Shown here piece after piece: positions 34,750 to 46,222 of a stretch of 64,000 nt of DNA (its first letter is position 1; every line of letters starts with the position of its first letter). The notes beneath the pieces are model-generated. The model was not told the DNA's origin. It was given only the letters and a program-made list of their open reading frames with translations, and ran no database searches. Made by a program: the position numbers and the translations under genes. Source of the DNA: Myrica gale (taxonomy: Eukaryota > Streptophyta > Magnoliopsida > Fagales > Myricaceae); the NCBI GenBank assembly GCA_963930655.1, contig OZ005601.1, positions 9,048,001 to 9,112,000 of the forward strand. Direction: 5' to 3'.

Positions 34750-37309
34750 TCACTCCTGTCGGCGCAGCTTCACATTGACAGGAATTTCCTTGTAGGACTG
34801 AACCTTCTCAGCTGCTCGGCGCAATGGCCTTCCAAAAGATGATCTTCGTATTTCTTGACCTTCAAGTCTAATGGCAGTATTTCTTTCATCTTTTTCTTTG
34901 GCGAAAATTCCAGATGAAGTTGGACCACTGCTATGCACCAGATCATCACCCCGTGCAGACACAGGAAATTTGGCTTCATCTATCTCAAACAATTCTTCCG
35001 TTCTTTCAGGTTCTTCCGATCTAAACCTTGCAGATTGCCTTCTCAAGCAACACCTGCTAGAAAATCATTAAGAAAAATCTAAGGGATCCTTTAGTTCTCT
35101 AGACTATTTGTAAAAATAACCGCAGCACCTTAACCTAACAGAGTCATGAACAGAATGGACAAACCTCTTATTTCCAATATTTTCTTTAGCCTGGACTGGT
35201 TTAACTGTGGTAGGGCCGGCAGCCTTGTCTATCTCAAACAAGTCTGCAGCTGGTTCTGGCTCTTCAGATTTGAACCTTGCTGATTGCCTTCTCAAATGAC
35301 GGCTGTTGGAACATCGAAATATATGTAGGATCCTTTAATTCATTGGATTATTTGCTAGAATTCTGTACGAAACATTGACTTCTATCTCACACAGAGCAAC
35401 TAGGAATAGACAAACCTCTTATTTTCAACAGTCTCCTTAGAATGGACTTCGTTAACAGTGGTAGGAGCCAAAGCTGCATCCAGTTCATAAAAGAAAAAGT
35501 TGATACCAGGAACAGATTATAATTTTCAAATGAAATGCCTAGGATGGGAATTACATTGATTGTTGGATTGCCGTCTCTTGCTGGAATGAGAAGGTTTCGA
35601 ATCTCCCCTATCAGCTTGAGAGGATTCTCCCGCCTCATCACGCTCAGCTGTACCTATCTTAAAGCAATGAAAGAAAAGGTATAAATAAAAAGGACAGATA
35701 GAGATTGGTTGTTTACTTCATTAAGGAAAAAACTATAGTGTTTTTATAGAGGTACCTCATTCCCTGTATTTTGTATTAACCTTTTTGCTTTGATCTTGGA
35801 AAAAAGAAAATAGCGTTAAGTCAATAACTTTCTACTCTGATAATTTGCATGGAACAGATTAAAATGGATACTAGTTAATTTGACCTCCAAGTCCATTTTT
35901 CCCACTTTGAGCAATCCATTTTTGCATCCAAGTTCATGCTGAAGTGCTTTTAGCTGAAAAGGAACAAACCCAGTTTTTAATTCCTATATTACAACATAAT
36001 GGATCAAGGCATCAAGTTTTACATTTTCCTTGCAACAGGATTTGACTTACCCTCTCTTTACCAGAATTAAGTTCCTGCAAGATGAAAAAGATATGTCAGT
36101 TTCACCAAGGCATTAGTATTCGTATCAGAAGTATGTGGAAAGTTACAGCAAGTGCGGAGAAATTTGAACTGAGTCATAAAAGACGTAAAGGTACCGCCAA
36201 CATCTGGCTGTTTGCTTGGGCCAGTTGTAAATTCTGATGCTGCACTTTCTGCAAATTTATTCTCAGTTTCTGTATTTCAATTCCACTTAGTTCAATAATT
36301 TTCCTGCCAATCACAGCTAAGGAAAGTAGAAAGGCCAGAACCATATCACAAACCCCAATGTGAAAAATAAATAAATCGACAAACCATATTTATCATGAAG
36401 GATACGTTCTTTCTCCAAGAAGCTTCATCAGTGTCATGTTTTCCTGAAACTCATATTCAACACTATCTTGGTAAGCTAAACTAACAACACAACTGGGAAG
36501 AACATGAACGTTTGGTGACTTGCGGTAGACAAAGTAAGAAACCCCTCCAAACATACCTTCTGTAGCTTTTCAATATACTCTTTAGTATTAAGTGAAATGG
36601 GCGGCTGCTTTACATTTTGGCTCACTGGTTTTGGTGGCGGCTGCAAGTTGCTTATGTCAGCAAGCCTTTTCCTCTGGGCACTTCCAATTTTGGGTCCCTT
36701 TTCCACTCCTTCCATCTTATCATCTGCCAGTCACTTTTTCTCAGTAATTGAAGCGCTAAAAAAAACCTAGGCCCCTAATTGCATGCCGAGAAAACTGAAG
36801 CAAAAGAAGCTCAAAACAAAATAATACTGAATCCCATGAATGACTAATAATTCGCTTAAAGTGAACCTTATTGAGTGGAAATGAGATGAAACACATTATG
36901 ATTTGCTGTCTCTTCCCGTGTTTTCTCAAGAACCAAACATGCCATCTAAGGTGTTCACGGCTCAATTTGATGCCAAATTCCAATGTCAGTATACGCAAAC
37001 CCGACCCTAGGAACGTCAATGCGTATTACATATCGAATGTATTATAACAGGAAACAAAACTCTAATCCCAAAAGCCCAACCGGCACCATATATTCAAAAA
37101 ATAGTTTCAACAGACTAACCCTAGAGGCCCAAGAGCTAATCAGGTAATGAGTATCGACACAAAAATCAAACTTAAAGCATGTAAATCTACTAATATTACC
37201 ATAATTTCAGGTTAGTAAAAATGAAGAGGCATAGGAAAATTAGGGCAAGACTTGTTTTGTTACCTCCGGCAACGCAATTTTCCGTATCAAGGACGATGGC
37301 ACTATCCAT
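34750..37309 (-). CDS. SGO: Shugoshin (centromeric cohesin protector)
   Basis: Protects centromeric cohesin from release in meiosis and mitosis by recruiting PP2A (family knowledge); acts at centromeres. Proposed exons: 37309-37264, 36723-36557, 36443-36406, 36303-36195, 36074-36051, 35953-35885, 35794-35756, 35657-35555, 35473-35416, 35302-35165, 35053-34750. All junctions are GT-AG and in phase; 364 aa. Visible: N-terminal SAQRKRLADISNLQ (residues 29-42), a coiled coil through ENMTLMKLLGER and LRINLQKVQHQNLQLAQANS (about 57-109), LQHELGCKNGLL, repeated RRQSARF[K/R]SEEPE blocks, and the C-terminal basic shugoshin motif RRSSFGRPLRRAAEKVQSYK. The C-terminal motif and the repeated blocks both match plant shugoshins. 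Met19 is an alternative start. A CT/GA run lies just upstream. Position next to limit dextrinase suggests orthology to Arabidopsis SGO2 (At5g04320, from memory). Confidence 0.93.
35060..35415 (-). repeat. Duplicated exon-intron unit within shugoshin
   Basis: Exons 10 and 11 both open with LRRQSARF[K/R]SEEPE followed by LFEID. Exons 9 and 10 both end in a TTV...KE...NKR block. The introns after exons 9 and 10 both begin GTTTGTC and both contain TAAAGGATCC. The gene has therefore duplicated an exon together with its intron. Confidence 0.8.
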
Positions 37310-37352
37310 TATACGGGTTCAAGCTAAAAACGGGTATCTCCCCCCTCTCCCT

Positions 37353-37373
37353 TCTCTCTCTCTCTCTCTCTCT
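37353..37373. repeat. CT/GA microsatellite upstream of shugoshin
   Basis: About ten CT units on the plus strand (GA on the gene strand), 45-65 bp upstream of the shugoshin ATG, so it is in the 5' UTR or core promoter. Confidence 0.9.
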
Positions 37374-37417
37374 GCCTCTGTATCTATTTCTCTCTTCGCT
37401 CTCGCTGAACTAGCTCC

Positions 37418-37937
37418 TCTGTGCGGGACGAAACTAGGAATTGAATCCGAGAGAGATGAGAAGAAAATGTAAAGGGTACAATAGTCAATAAGATGAATTA
37501 TTTGGATAACCCAACGGCTTCCCGAAGCAAGTGTCGGGTCCGAGCCTGATTTAAAACATTAAATATTGGGCCGCGAACCTGAAAGTTCCACCATGATAGA
37601 GTCACTGTCTGTGACGGAAATGCGTTGAAAGAAAACAGACGATGGACGCTTGGCAAAGAGAGCAAACGGCAGTAAGCTGCCTCCACAGTCTACATGAAGC
37701 CAAAAGTATTGGGCCGAGTACCCAGTGGGCTCAGGGAGAGAAATCTCCTCTATCTACCAGCCTATCGGGGCTTCACTATGTAAAGAGCCCAATAGTTATG
37801 AAATTTGGGTCATATTTCTTGGGCCTAACTCAAAAGTTACAGATCTTCTCTATCCGATGCAATCAGCCAATCTCTTATATTATAACATCAAAAAAATGTA
37901 AAATAGTTTGTCCAGCCCAAATAGTTTTTTTTTTCTA
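37418..37937. repeat. Segmental duplication block A, copy I
   Basis: The sequence from TCTGTGCGGGACG through GAATTGAATCCGAGAGAG to TTTGTCCAGC recurs at 50319-50860 and partly at 49351-49633. It starts in the promoter region of shugoshin. It is non-coding as far as I can see and carries several GGGCC-type motifs. Confidence 0.85.
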
Positions 37938-38257
37938 AATAAAAAGTGGGAGGAGATAATGAGCTTAGTAACTTCTTTGAAACTATAGGAGTATTCTCGC
38001 TTCAGAATATTCGGTTTCAGTCATAACTACTGCATACTAGACAAGCTCGTCATTTTAGCACTGGCAAGATCATCAATCAAATTTTATGACGTTTGTGTGT
38101 CTTATAAAAATTTTAATATCATTATATTCTTATTCTCTCTCCTTATTTTGTCTCTAATTTTTTTTCACTTTTTACTAATTTTTTACTTTTTCACAACTAT
38201 TAAAATTTTACTTACCCAAAAATCACTGTATAATATGAGTTTCTATCAACCAATTAA

Positions 38258-38442
38258 GGGTGTGTTTGCACCAAAAATATCACAATATTTTTCACCAACT
38301 TACAATAAAATATTACAATATAATATCTCTCTTATAAAAAATTACAAAAAATATAAAAAATTATCTCTCTCTTCACTTTTTCACTAAACCCTATACCAAC
38401 ACAAAACTCAATACCAAAATTTTTTCAACCCAAACACAAAAA
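38258..38442 (+). mobile_element. MITE family B, copy 2
   Basis: 185 bp, starting GGGTGTGTTTGCACC and ending CCAAACACAAAAA, with TAA on each side (38255-38257, 38443-38445). The duplicated block near 52003-52035 has a single TAA at the matching place and no element, which is an empty site confirming the boundaries. Confidence 0.88.
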
Positions 38443-38449
38443 TAAGTGA

Positions 38450-38895
38450 GACAAAAAAAACAATGAGACCCACATTTGATCACATAAATCTCGCGGTGGG
38501 CCATCCTCACCAGGACAGAGTCCTGGGTCTTTTTTATTTTTTATTTATTTTTAGTCACAGTCGTAGATCTTTGCTTCCGAATCTGCATGAAATCTGTGAT
38601 ATAATAATTAATAATGATTTGATTCTCGTGGGTCCAATTCAACGTAAGCAAACTTTTCTTTCGTAGCTGGTTTAGCATCTGTTTTTCTTCCCCCTTTTTT
38701 CCTCGATAAGCTTTCAACCAGTATCTTGCTTATAGCTGCGTCGAGCTTCTTTTCTTCTGAGCCCCTCTCTATTTGAATTTCATTGACGTCCCTATTTGGA
38801 TTTTTTTCTTTGAAAATAACGACTTTCTGAGTCATGCAAAATTCGCAAAGCATATAAACAAGCCATTTTTATTTTCCTATCTAAATTCCACGACT
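38450..38895. repeat. Segmental duplication block C, copy I
   Basis: Matches 52001-52857, sharing TCTCGCGGTGGGCCATCC, AATGATTTGATTCTCGTGGG and GAGTCATGCAAAATTCGC. The second copy contains an extra insertion (52157-52519). Confidence 0.85.
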
Positions 38896-38958
38896 TGGTA
38901 CTTTGAAACCGCAATATGGTACTTTGGAACTGCAATATGGTACTTTGGAACCGCAATA
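38896..38958. repeat. Tandem repeat, 21 bp x 3
   Basis: Three units of TGGTACTTTGGAACCGCAATA with two substitutions, starting at 38896, 38917 and 38938. Confidence 0.95.
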
Positions 38959-38963
38959 TACTA

Positions 38964-39140
38964 AGATATGCCTAGTGCGTACGTAGTTCAGTAGAGTAAG
39001 CAAAAATCGGCCAAGTTTCAAAATAAGTGCCGACCTTGAATAGCAACACAAACGACCAGGAATATCCAGATCCAGAGAAAATCGGCCTTAATAGTATTAA
39101 AATATTTTACACCGACCAAAGGAATTTATAACATGCATAA
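38964..39140. repeat. Segmental duplication block D, copy I
   Basis: Matches 63875-64000 at the window end, sharing TTTTACACCGACCAAAGGAA and CGGCCTTAAT. This continues the block order A-C-D of the duplication. Confidence 0.8.
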
Positions 39141-39494
39141 AATAATTATGCATTTATGATAAGCTCCAGCATTTCAGCCTGTGTATGATATCTTTTTTTC
39201 TTTTTTGGGTGCCATAAAATAAGCCATATACAATTGGCTCTCTTAATTTATAGGCTAAATTTACAGATGCAGGTCCTACAGCATATATTCACAACGCATA
39301 GACAACATTATCTAGATTTCGACATTCATTCGATTTCAGCTTTAATTATTCTAAGCTCCATTAATTGGGTTTGGCTTGTAATCATGAAACCTTGTTAACA
39401 AAGAAAAATATAAAATAAATAAACAAATGAAGCTCTAGCTAGGCACCAAACACGTACATGAGTAGCCGCCTATATGAGAAACAGTGAATTTCAG

Positions 39495-39640
39495 GAAAAA
39501 TCAAGATTGCACGTGTTGGGCCTCCCAATTAAAGGAGAGTTCGGCCCACACATGAGGGGAGTATTAGAGAATATAATTCAAATAATAAAATATTTTTCTT
39601 CCTATCATCTTAAGCTTTTGAGATAAATGATAGATTCAAA
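39495..39640 (+). mobile_element. Truncated TRIM 2-family remnant
   Basis: Carries the internal GCACGTGTTGGGCCTC, the purine tract ATGAGGGGAG and one LTR (TATTAGAGAATATAATTC...) of the element at 41613-41892, in opposite orientation. No left LTR is seen. Confidence 0.75.
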
Positions 39641-41607
39641 CGGGAGAGATTTTTTCTAAGTTTTTTTTACTGAATAAAAAAATTAAGTACTTTCTCACGT
39701 AATTTAGCAAATAATTTATTAGGTTAAGTCTTTTTAAAGAAATTTGATTGTTTGTTAAGTGCATGATATGATACATTGAAAATTTAAACATAGTAGATAG
39801 TAAATTTAAACTGCAAAACTGTACATAAATTATTAAATGAGATAACTTTTAAATTAATTTTGAGCCTTTTAATAATATTAGACATTCTTTTAATAATGCT
39901 TATTAAAAAAATCAAACTTTTTCCTTTGTCTGGCGCTCTTTACTGGCATGTTTGAGACCCCAAATATTTGGGGTCTTAACAAATCGGACAAACCAAACAA
40001 ATTTCAAAATTTTTAACTTTTACACCTACACGCTTCACTTTTCACAAACCCCAATAAATCTCAATAAAGTAAAGATTCCCAAAATTTCGAAAATATTCTC
40101 CAAAATTTTGGCAAACAAACGTCCCCGTAACATCCGCCACTGCGACTCATAACACATTCAAGCTAACTACTTTTTAATTAAAAAAATAGCAGTGATTTGT
40201 CTTTGGTGTCGCGCAATTCCAGTGTTATAATAAAATGACCAAGCGAAAGACATAAAGTAGTTTGGGTATGAAAAAAAAACCATTATAAGTACGATGTCAT
40301 ATAGAACATAGTACTACTACTCCAGGCTCCAGCTACTACATATAACCTAATGGCCATCATAATTGAATTTGTTATCAGAAACAAAACTTGGGTGACCCAG
40401 CAAAAGCTCTAGCGATGACGAGTAATTAATGTTTGCTTAGAAGTCTATTGAAAAAAGGATATTATTAGTAAGATGAACGGGAAGAACCAAAGTAAGGAAT
40501 AAGCCAAGCAAAGAAGGGTCACAATTATAAAACGAATGGTCGTTTAGAGTATGCAATACTATATCAAGAAAAAAGGGTGTCTAGATCAGATCAGTGATGA
40601 TGGACGACTTTTTAGAAGTGATTGCGTCTGAAATCTCCTCGAATAAAAAAGTCAGTCCATGTGACGCATGCTTCACATTGTTTTATATTTCTCCCCTTTC
40701 AATTGACCTTCCAAGTTCCATAAGAGATAATATGTAGATATTAGCTCTCTACCTTCAATATTCAATAATAAATTGCTTCAGTATTGTTGTGTGGGAGATC
40801 AAGGGAAGACAAAGATATACTCGATCCTAAATACAGAATATAAGTAGAAAGGAAGAATGAAAGAATCACACCAAATAACTTTTATTTGAATAAGTTAGTG
40901 TTTGAGTGTAGGCAAAATTCAGTGTCAAATTTAAATTTAAATTGAGTTATATTTAGATAAGTTTGGTTGAACTGTTCAAGAGATTAAAGAGTCTTTTAAA
41001 ATTTGAAAGGATAAGGACATCATCAAGATCAAAAGCTAAAACCAAGGAGTTGATTCAAAAAGAATATCGCTCATAAACAGTTTCTCCAGTTATTTAGATT
41101 TAATCACCATTATAACCAATCTTCTCGTGGGAGTTTGATTGTAGGAGTTTCCGGTGTTGAAGAACAAGACGTTATTGACTAGTTCATAAAATAAACTCAG
41201 AAGGCTGAGGGTAACCACAGAAAGTAGGTCTAGGTTGGATTACTTAGACTGTTACATCAGTGATTCAGACATGAGCAATATCCATTTGCTCGACTCTAAC
41301 TACCCAAAGTAATAATCTAAACAATCTAGTTTAGACTCGCTCCCTTGCAGTTAACTCTCAACATTCTAAGGTTCTTCTTATGAATATCTTCAAGAACACT
41401 CTTCTTCAACACTGGTAACTCCGGCGACCAATCTCTTCAGCATAGGAGGTTGATTTCAATGATGATTGATGTATGAGAGAGAAAATATGAGTACTTTGGC
41501 TTCGGTAAAAGTGCTTGGTTGTTTTCACACGTTTAGGGCGAAATGAATTCGGAGATACATCTAATAGATTTTAGGGCGAAATGATTCTGGAGATAACTCT
41601 GAGGGAT
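39641..41607. other. Intergenic region with a MITE-like hairpin
   Basis: No gene is supported. At 39945-40125 a unit starts GGCATGTTTGAGACCCCAAA and ends in the roughly complementary TTTTGGCAAACAAACGTCCCC. It resembles a MITE, but I see no clear target-site duplication. Confidence 0.4.
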
Positions 41608-41612
41608 TTTAG

Positions 41613-41892
41613 TGTGAATCTACCACTCATCTCAAAAGCTTAAGCTAATAGGAAGAAAAATATTTTATTATTTGAATTATATTCTCTAACACTCCCCTCA
41701 AGTGTGAGCCGGACTTTTCTTTACTTGTGAGGCCCAACACGTGCAATATTTAATTAAAATTGGGGTAGAGTGTTGAGTCAGGTCTAGAACGTGGAACCTT
41801 GTATTTGATACCATGTGAATCTACTACTCATCTCAAAAGCTTAAGCTAATAGGAATAAGAATATTTTATTATTTAAATTATATTCTCTAACA
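41613..41892 (-). mobile_element. TRIM retrotransposon 2 (280 bp, 79-bp LTRs)
   Basis: LTRs 41613-41691 and 41814-41892 differ at few positions. On the minus strand a TGGTATCAAATAC primer-binding site follows the 5' LTR, and the tract TTGAGGGGAG precedes the 3' LTR. The flanks TTTAG and TTTAC (41608-41612, 41893-41897) are a near-perfect 5-bp duplication. There is no coding capacity. A truncated relative lies at 39495. Confidence 0.88.
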
Positions 41893-42337
41893 TTTACGAA
41901 TGGATCCGGCTCCGTGAATTTGAATTTTTTCTTCAAATTTTAAACACTCTTCAACCTTATCTTCTTCAACAAACCTCTTGAAAAATATTCTCATCTCTTT
42001 TCAAATTTGAAAGACTTTTATCATCTTGAAAGATATCTCATCTCTTTCTTTTTTCAAATTTGAATAACTCTTATAAATCAGATATCTGATCTCTTTACAA
42101 GTTTGAATGACTTTGACACGGAATCTTGCTAACATTAAAACCCTAACAATCTCCCTATTTCACAATTCCATGACAACTCAAAAAACAAAAATGACGAAGA
42201 TCCTTGCCAACGTTCAAAAAACTAACTAACTCAATTAGTTAATATACGTGATACATCATACAAGCATGTATAACTTCCCCCTATCATGTATGCTACTCGT
42301 ATTTTAACAGAAAAATTAGTTATGATCCGGCGTATTT

Positions 42338-42932
42338 TGTTAGAAATAAAAATTTTAACTAAAGAAAAATTATTTTATACTGAGAAGTGAGACATCCACT
42401 ATAAGAATGTCAAATTGGACTTATTGGTTTTTCACTTATATTTGATGAGATTACATGAGACTTTATTTATAAGCCTTTGGAAACAATAGCTCACATTGCT
42501 TTAGCAATGTGGAACTCTTAACAATTTTAATACTCCCCCGCAAACTTAAGGTGGACACACGTTGAGTTTGGATTTACAAAAATTAATTCAAGGGAAAAAA
42601 ATAACGTCGAAAGAATATCGGAAAGTCGCCGGTATGATGTCGGGAGGTCGCCGGTCTGAAACCAGAAGGTCGCTGAGTGATGTTGGAAGGTCACCGGATT
42701 GATGCTGAAAAGTTGCCAAACTGTGGCTCTGATACCATGTTAGAAATAAAAATTTTAACTGAAGATAAATTATTTATACTGAGAATGGAGACATCCACTA
42801 TGAGAATGCTCAATTGTGCTTATTTGTTTTCTCACTTATATTTGATGAGATTACGTGAAACTTTATTTATAAGTCTCTTGAAATAATAGCTCACATTGCT
42901 TTATCAATGTGGGACTCTTAACAATTTTAATA
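42338..42932 (-). mobile_element. TRIM retrotransposon 3 (595 bp, 195-bp LTRs)
   Basis: LTRs 42338-42532 and 42738-42932 have equal length and begin TGTTAGAAATAAAAATTTT on the plus strand. On the minus strand the primer-binding site TGGTATCAGAGC and the purine tract GCGGGGGAG lie just inside the LTRs. A perfect TATTT duplication flanks it (42333-42337, 42933-42937). About 205 bp of non-coding interior; distinct from TRIM 1 and 2. Confidence 0.9.
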
Positions 42933-42937
42933 TATTT

Positions 42938-45122
42938 TTAGTATCTCTTTTATCTAACTTCGAGCAAGTGTCAGGTTCACATCAACCACCTGTATTTTTT
43001 TTCTCTCTAGATCTCAAGCTCTAGGCTGGCTTCCAGCTAGCAACAACACTTTGAAGCTTGAAAATCATCAATTATTCTTCACAAGACATTAACAACAACA
43101 CTCTTGTGTTTTTAATGAATCTTCATGTTAAAGTTCGTCAGCTCAAGACATGTTTTCAACTAAAACAACCTACTGACACGGAATGTAGGCAATACATTTA
43201 ACACTAACACAACTTAAGCATTGAACCATGGCTGCTATGTGGTGTGCATTATAGCTAAGGGTGGGCAAATGTTCTGGTTCAAACTGGAACATCCGTGTAT
43301 GGTATCGGTTTCGGTAATTTCCGATACCATAATCGAATCCCATTTTAAGGAAAAATCATAACCGGAACCGGAACCGAAAATTTCGACGAAAATATCAAAA
43401 TTTTTAATTTCGGTATATATATATATATATATTTCACGGCTCAAAACGGTGTCATTTTGAGCCTTGATTTAAAAACAAAAAACAAAGTAGTCGGTTAATA
43501 GTCTTAACCTAACCAATGTTACAGAAGTCAATTCTTTTTAAAGTTTCAGAATTCCTGCAGTTTCGACCCCCTCCCCCCCTCTCCCTGTCGTGAGCCATCA
43601 GATGTGCCCCCCATCCTCCATGTTGCGACTCCTTCGCTCCAACCATTATTGGCTCATCTCTCCCTCTCTCTCTCTCTCTTGTCGACGCATCACTTTGGGG
43701 TCACGTGTCCCTCATATTGATCTTGTAATATAGAAACCCAGCATGTACTGGAGGATCTTTGGGGCAAATTTTCATGCTAGAGGTCAGCAATGTTGTGCTG
43801 TGTTTGGGGTTTGTGGATGGAGACTCAAAGCCGAGGACTTCCATTGTGATTGGAGGACATCACTTTAGGCTTTGTTAATTTGATTTGGGGATATGAAAAT
43901 TTTGATCGGCTGTTATTGAAACAATTGTAGGGTTAATTGTTTGTTTAGTTTTTTTAATGAAATTTAATTGTTTAGTTGTAATTTTAATTTAGAGTTTATT
44001 TTAACAGTATTTATTTTATTTTGGCAATTGGCATTGTTTGTTTTGTTTTTGGCGGTCTTTTGGATGGCAGTATTTATTTTGGCCTAGAATTGAAATCGAA
44101 ATTTTCAAAAATTTCATTTTCATTCGAAAATAAAAATTATGATTCTGAAGTACCGGAACCTTCCACTCGTTTATGATTATAATGAGTAGCAAAATTAGAA
44201 CCTTCCATACGTTTTGATAACCACCGTTAGAATATTTTATTACGTTACGCTGAGTGCCAACTTTGATCCAGGGCATGAGTTCCTTCCTCGGTCCTCCCCC
44301 AAAAGGAATAAAATGAAGTTCTATTATTAGCAAGATCCATTGCCACTTACTTAGACTAAAATATATATATATATATTGCCACTTGCAAAAAGCGGACTAC
44401 CTCTTCATCTAGAACCGCGCATGACCGCATGCCGAGCTGAAGGCAGTTCCGTCACTTAAATAGCATTAATTTTTTTAGGTAGAATAGAGAACTAAAATAG
44501 TCAAATGATTAGAAATATATATTTTACAGTTTCTTTATTTAAAAAAAACATTAATAAAAAATTTTAACAAATAAACAGTAGTTATCTATTTTTAGATAAT
44601 CACTATTCACTTCTTTATATTAAAATATTAATATAATTTCTCTTTCATTTCTCTCTCTCACTCTCACTCTCATAAATTTATATTTTGCCCCAATTTCTTT
44701 TTGCATGTCACAAACCGTTTCAAAGTTTTAGTCTAATAAATAATTATAAAATAATTTTTTCTTTCTTACTAAATAATTTTTTATCATAATAAATATAAAA
44801 AAATTCATTCTTCATTAATTTTAAAAATACGACAGTTAGAATAAAACAAAATTTTAAAAATATGACTGTTAGAAAAAAAAATAATTTACAAATTTTGAAT
44901 TTTTAAGATAAGACAAATATTCAAAAATATGATCGTTACGAATATTCAAAAATATAAAATGTTAAAGAAAGAATAAAGAAATCTTTGAAAAATAATATTT
45001 TAATAGAATAGTAAAAATAGATAGTTAAAATAGAAAAGCTGCTGGAGATGTTTTTAAAAAGTTAATAATTAAAATAGAGAAGTTTACTTTTTTTTTATTA
45101 AAGTAGAGATCTAAATATTCAT
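42938..45122. other. Intergenic region with a decayed hAT-like element
   Basis: Starting at 43256, TAAGGGTGGGCAAA followed by repeated ACCGGAACCG is a typical hAT-type left end. A degenerate right end may lie near 44175 after GTACCGGAACC, with a weak ATTATA match in the flanks. No transposase is seen. The remainder (44460-45110) is very AT-rich and unassigned. Confidence 0.4.
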
Positions 45123-45670
45123 ATAACGCTTAGGGCTGTTCACCGGTACCGGTAACCGTCCCCCGCTTAGTAGCGGGGGCGGTACCGGTTGCCAATTTCA
45201 CCAAAAGGCGGTGAAATTGGCGGTGGCGGTGAAATCGCCAACCGCAGGTGGTTCACCGCCACAAACCGATTTTTTAAAAAAAACTAAAAACGGCGTCGTT
45301 TTGGTTCCTCATCTACGCCTGCTAAAAGCCCTTAGCGAGTTAGGGTTCCCAAATCTCATAATCCCGATCCCCCTCAAATTCTCAATCTCATTTGACATTT
45401 CTCCCCCTCGACGGCTCCTCCCTCGACAGTCGACGATTTTTCGGTGCCCACTGCCCTCCGGCCGACGTCTCACTCTCCCTCGACGCTGTGACTCTGTCTC
45501 CCGGCTCCCTCACGGTAAATCCCTAAATCCGTCTCTGCCTTTATTTTTTTTCACACCGATTGGCTCTAATTAACTGATATGACCAATGAAGATGAAAGTA
45601 AACCAGAAAGGCAGAGAACACTTAAGGTGGTGATTTACAAGTTTCTTGGTAAAAACATTGCAAAAAATCT

Positions 45671-46005
45671 TTGGTCACACACCAGAAGGTATGTCCCAGG
45701 AAAAGATGAAGGTGTCGACACATTGGACAAAGGTGTCGACACATTGTACACTCACCAGAAAGCAAGCTGCCAAGCCAAATTAATGGTGTCGACACATAGA
45801 CCAAAGGTGTCGACACCATCAACTTGGCCTGGAAACCTGCTTTCTGTTGATAGTGCAATGTGTCGACACCTTTGGTCAATGTGTCGACACCATTAATTTG
45901 GCTTGAAAGCTTGCTTTCTGGTGAGTGTACAATGTGTCGACACATTTATCCAATGTGTCGACACCATCATCTTTTCCTGGGACATGCCTTCTGGTGTGTG
46001 ACCAA
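45671..46005. repeat. Long hairpin with palindromic GTGTCGACAC decamers
   Basis: Arms 45671-45816 and 45860-46005 are each 146 bp, collinear without gaps, and differ at about 7 positions; the loop is 43 bp. Each arm contains four GTGTCGACAC decamers (a perfect palindrome around GTCGAC), with another intact copy just outside near 46027. It lies between the 5' subterminal region and the transposase frame of the hAT. An RNA from either strand would fold into a long stem. Confidence 0.93.
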
Positions 46006-46222
46006 TGTGACGACACCATGGTCTTATGTGTCGACACTATCGACACTTATACTGAAAAAAAACAGCCAAATTTTGGCTTTGGGCTTTTAAAAAAAGTTGG
46101 GCCTATGTCAAAAATGAGCCTTCAGGCCCAGATATAGAACCGGAATTTCCGGTTCCGTTTGATCAATGTAGCTTCTCAAATTATTTTACACTTGAATTGT
46201 TTTTTGTTTTCTTTATTTTCAG

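Noticed and set aside
38896..38958. Possible CRISPR-like array
   Set aside because: Three contiguous 21-bp units without spacers in a plant genome: a simple tandem repeat.
45579..46137. Overlapping open frames of about 70-107 codons on both strands in the hAT hairpin
   Set aside because: They arise from the repeated GTGTCGACAC units, which read open in several frames. Composition is repetitive and there is no family match.
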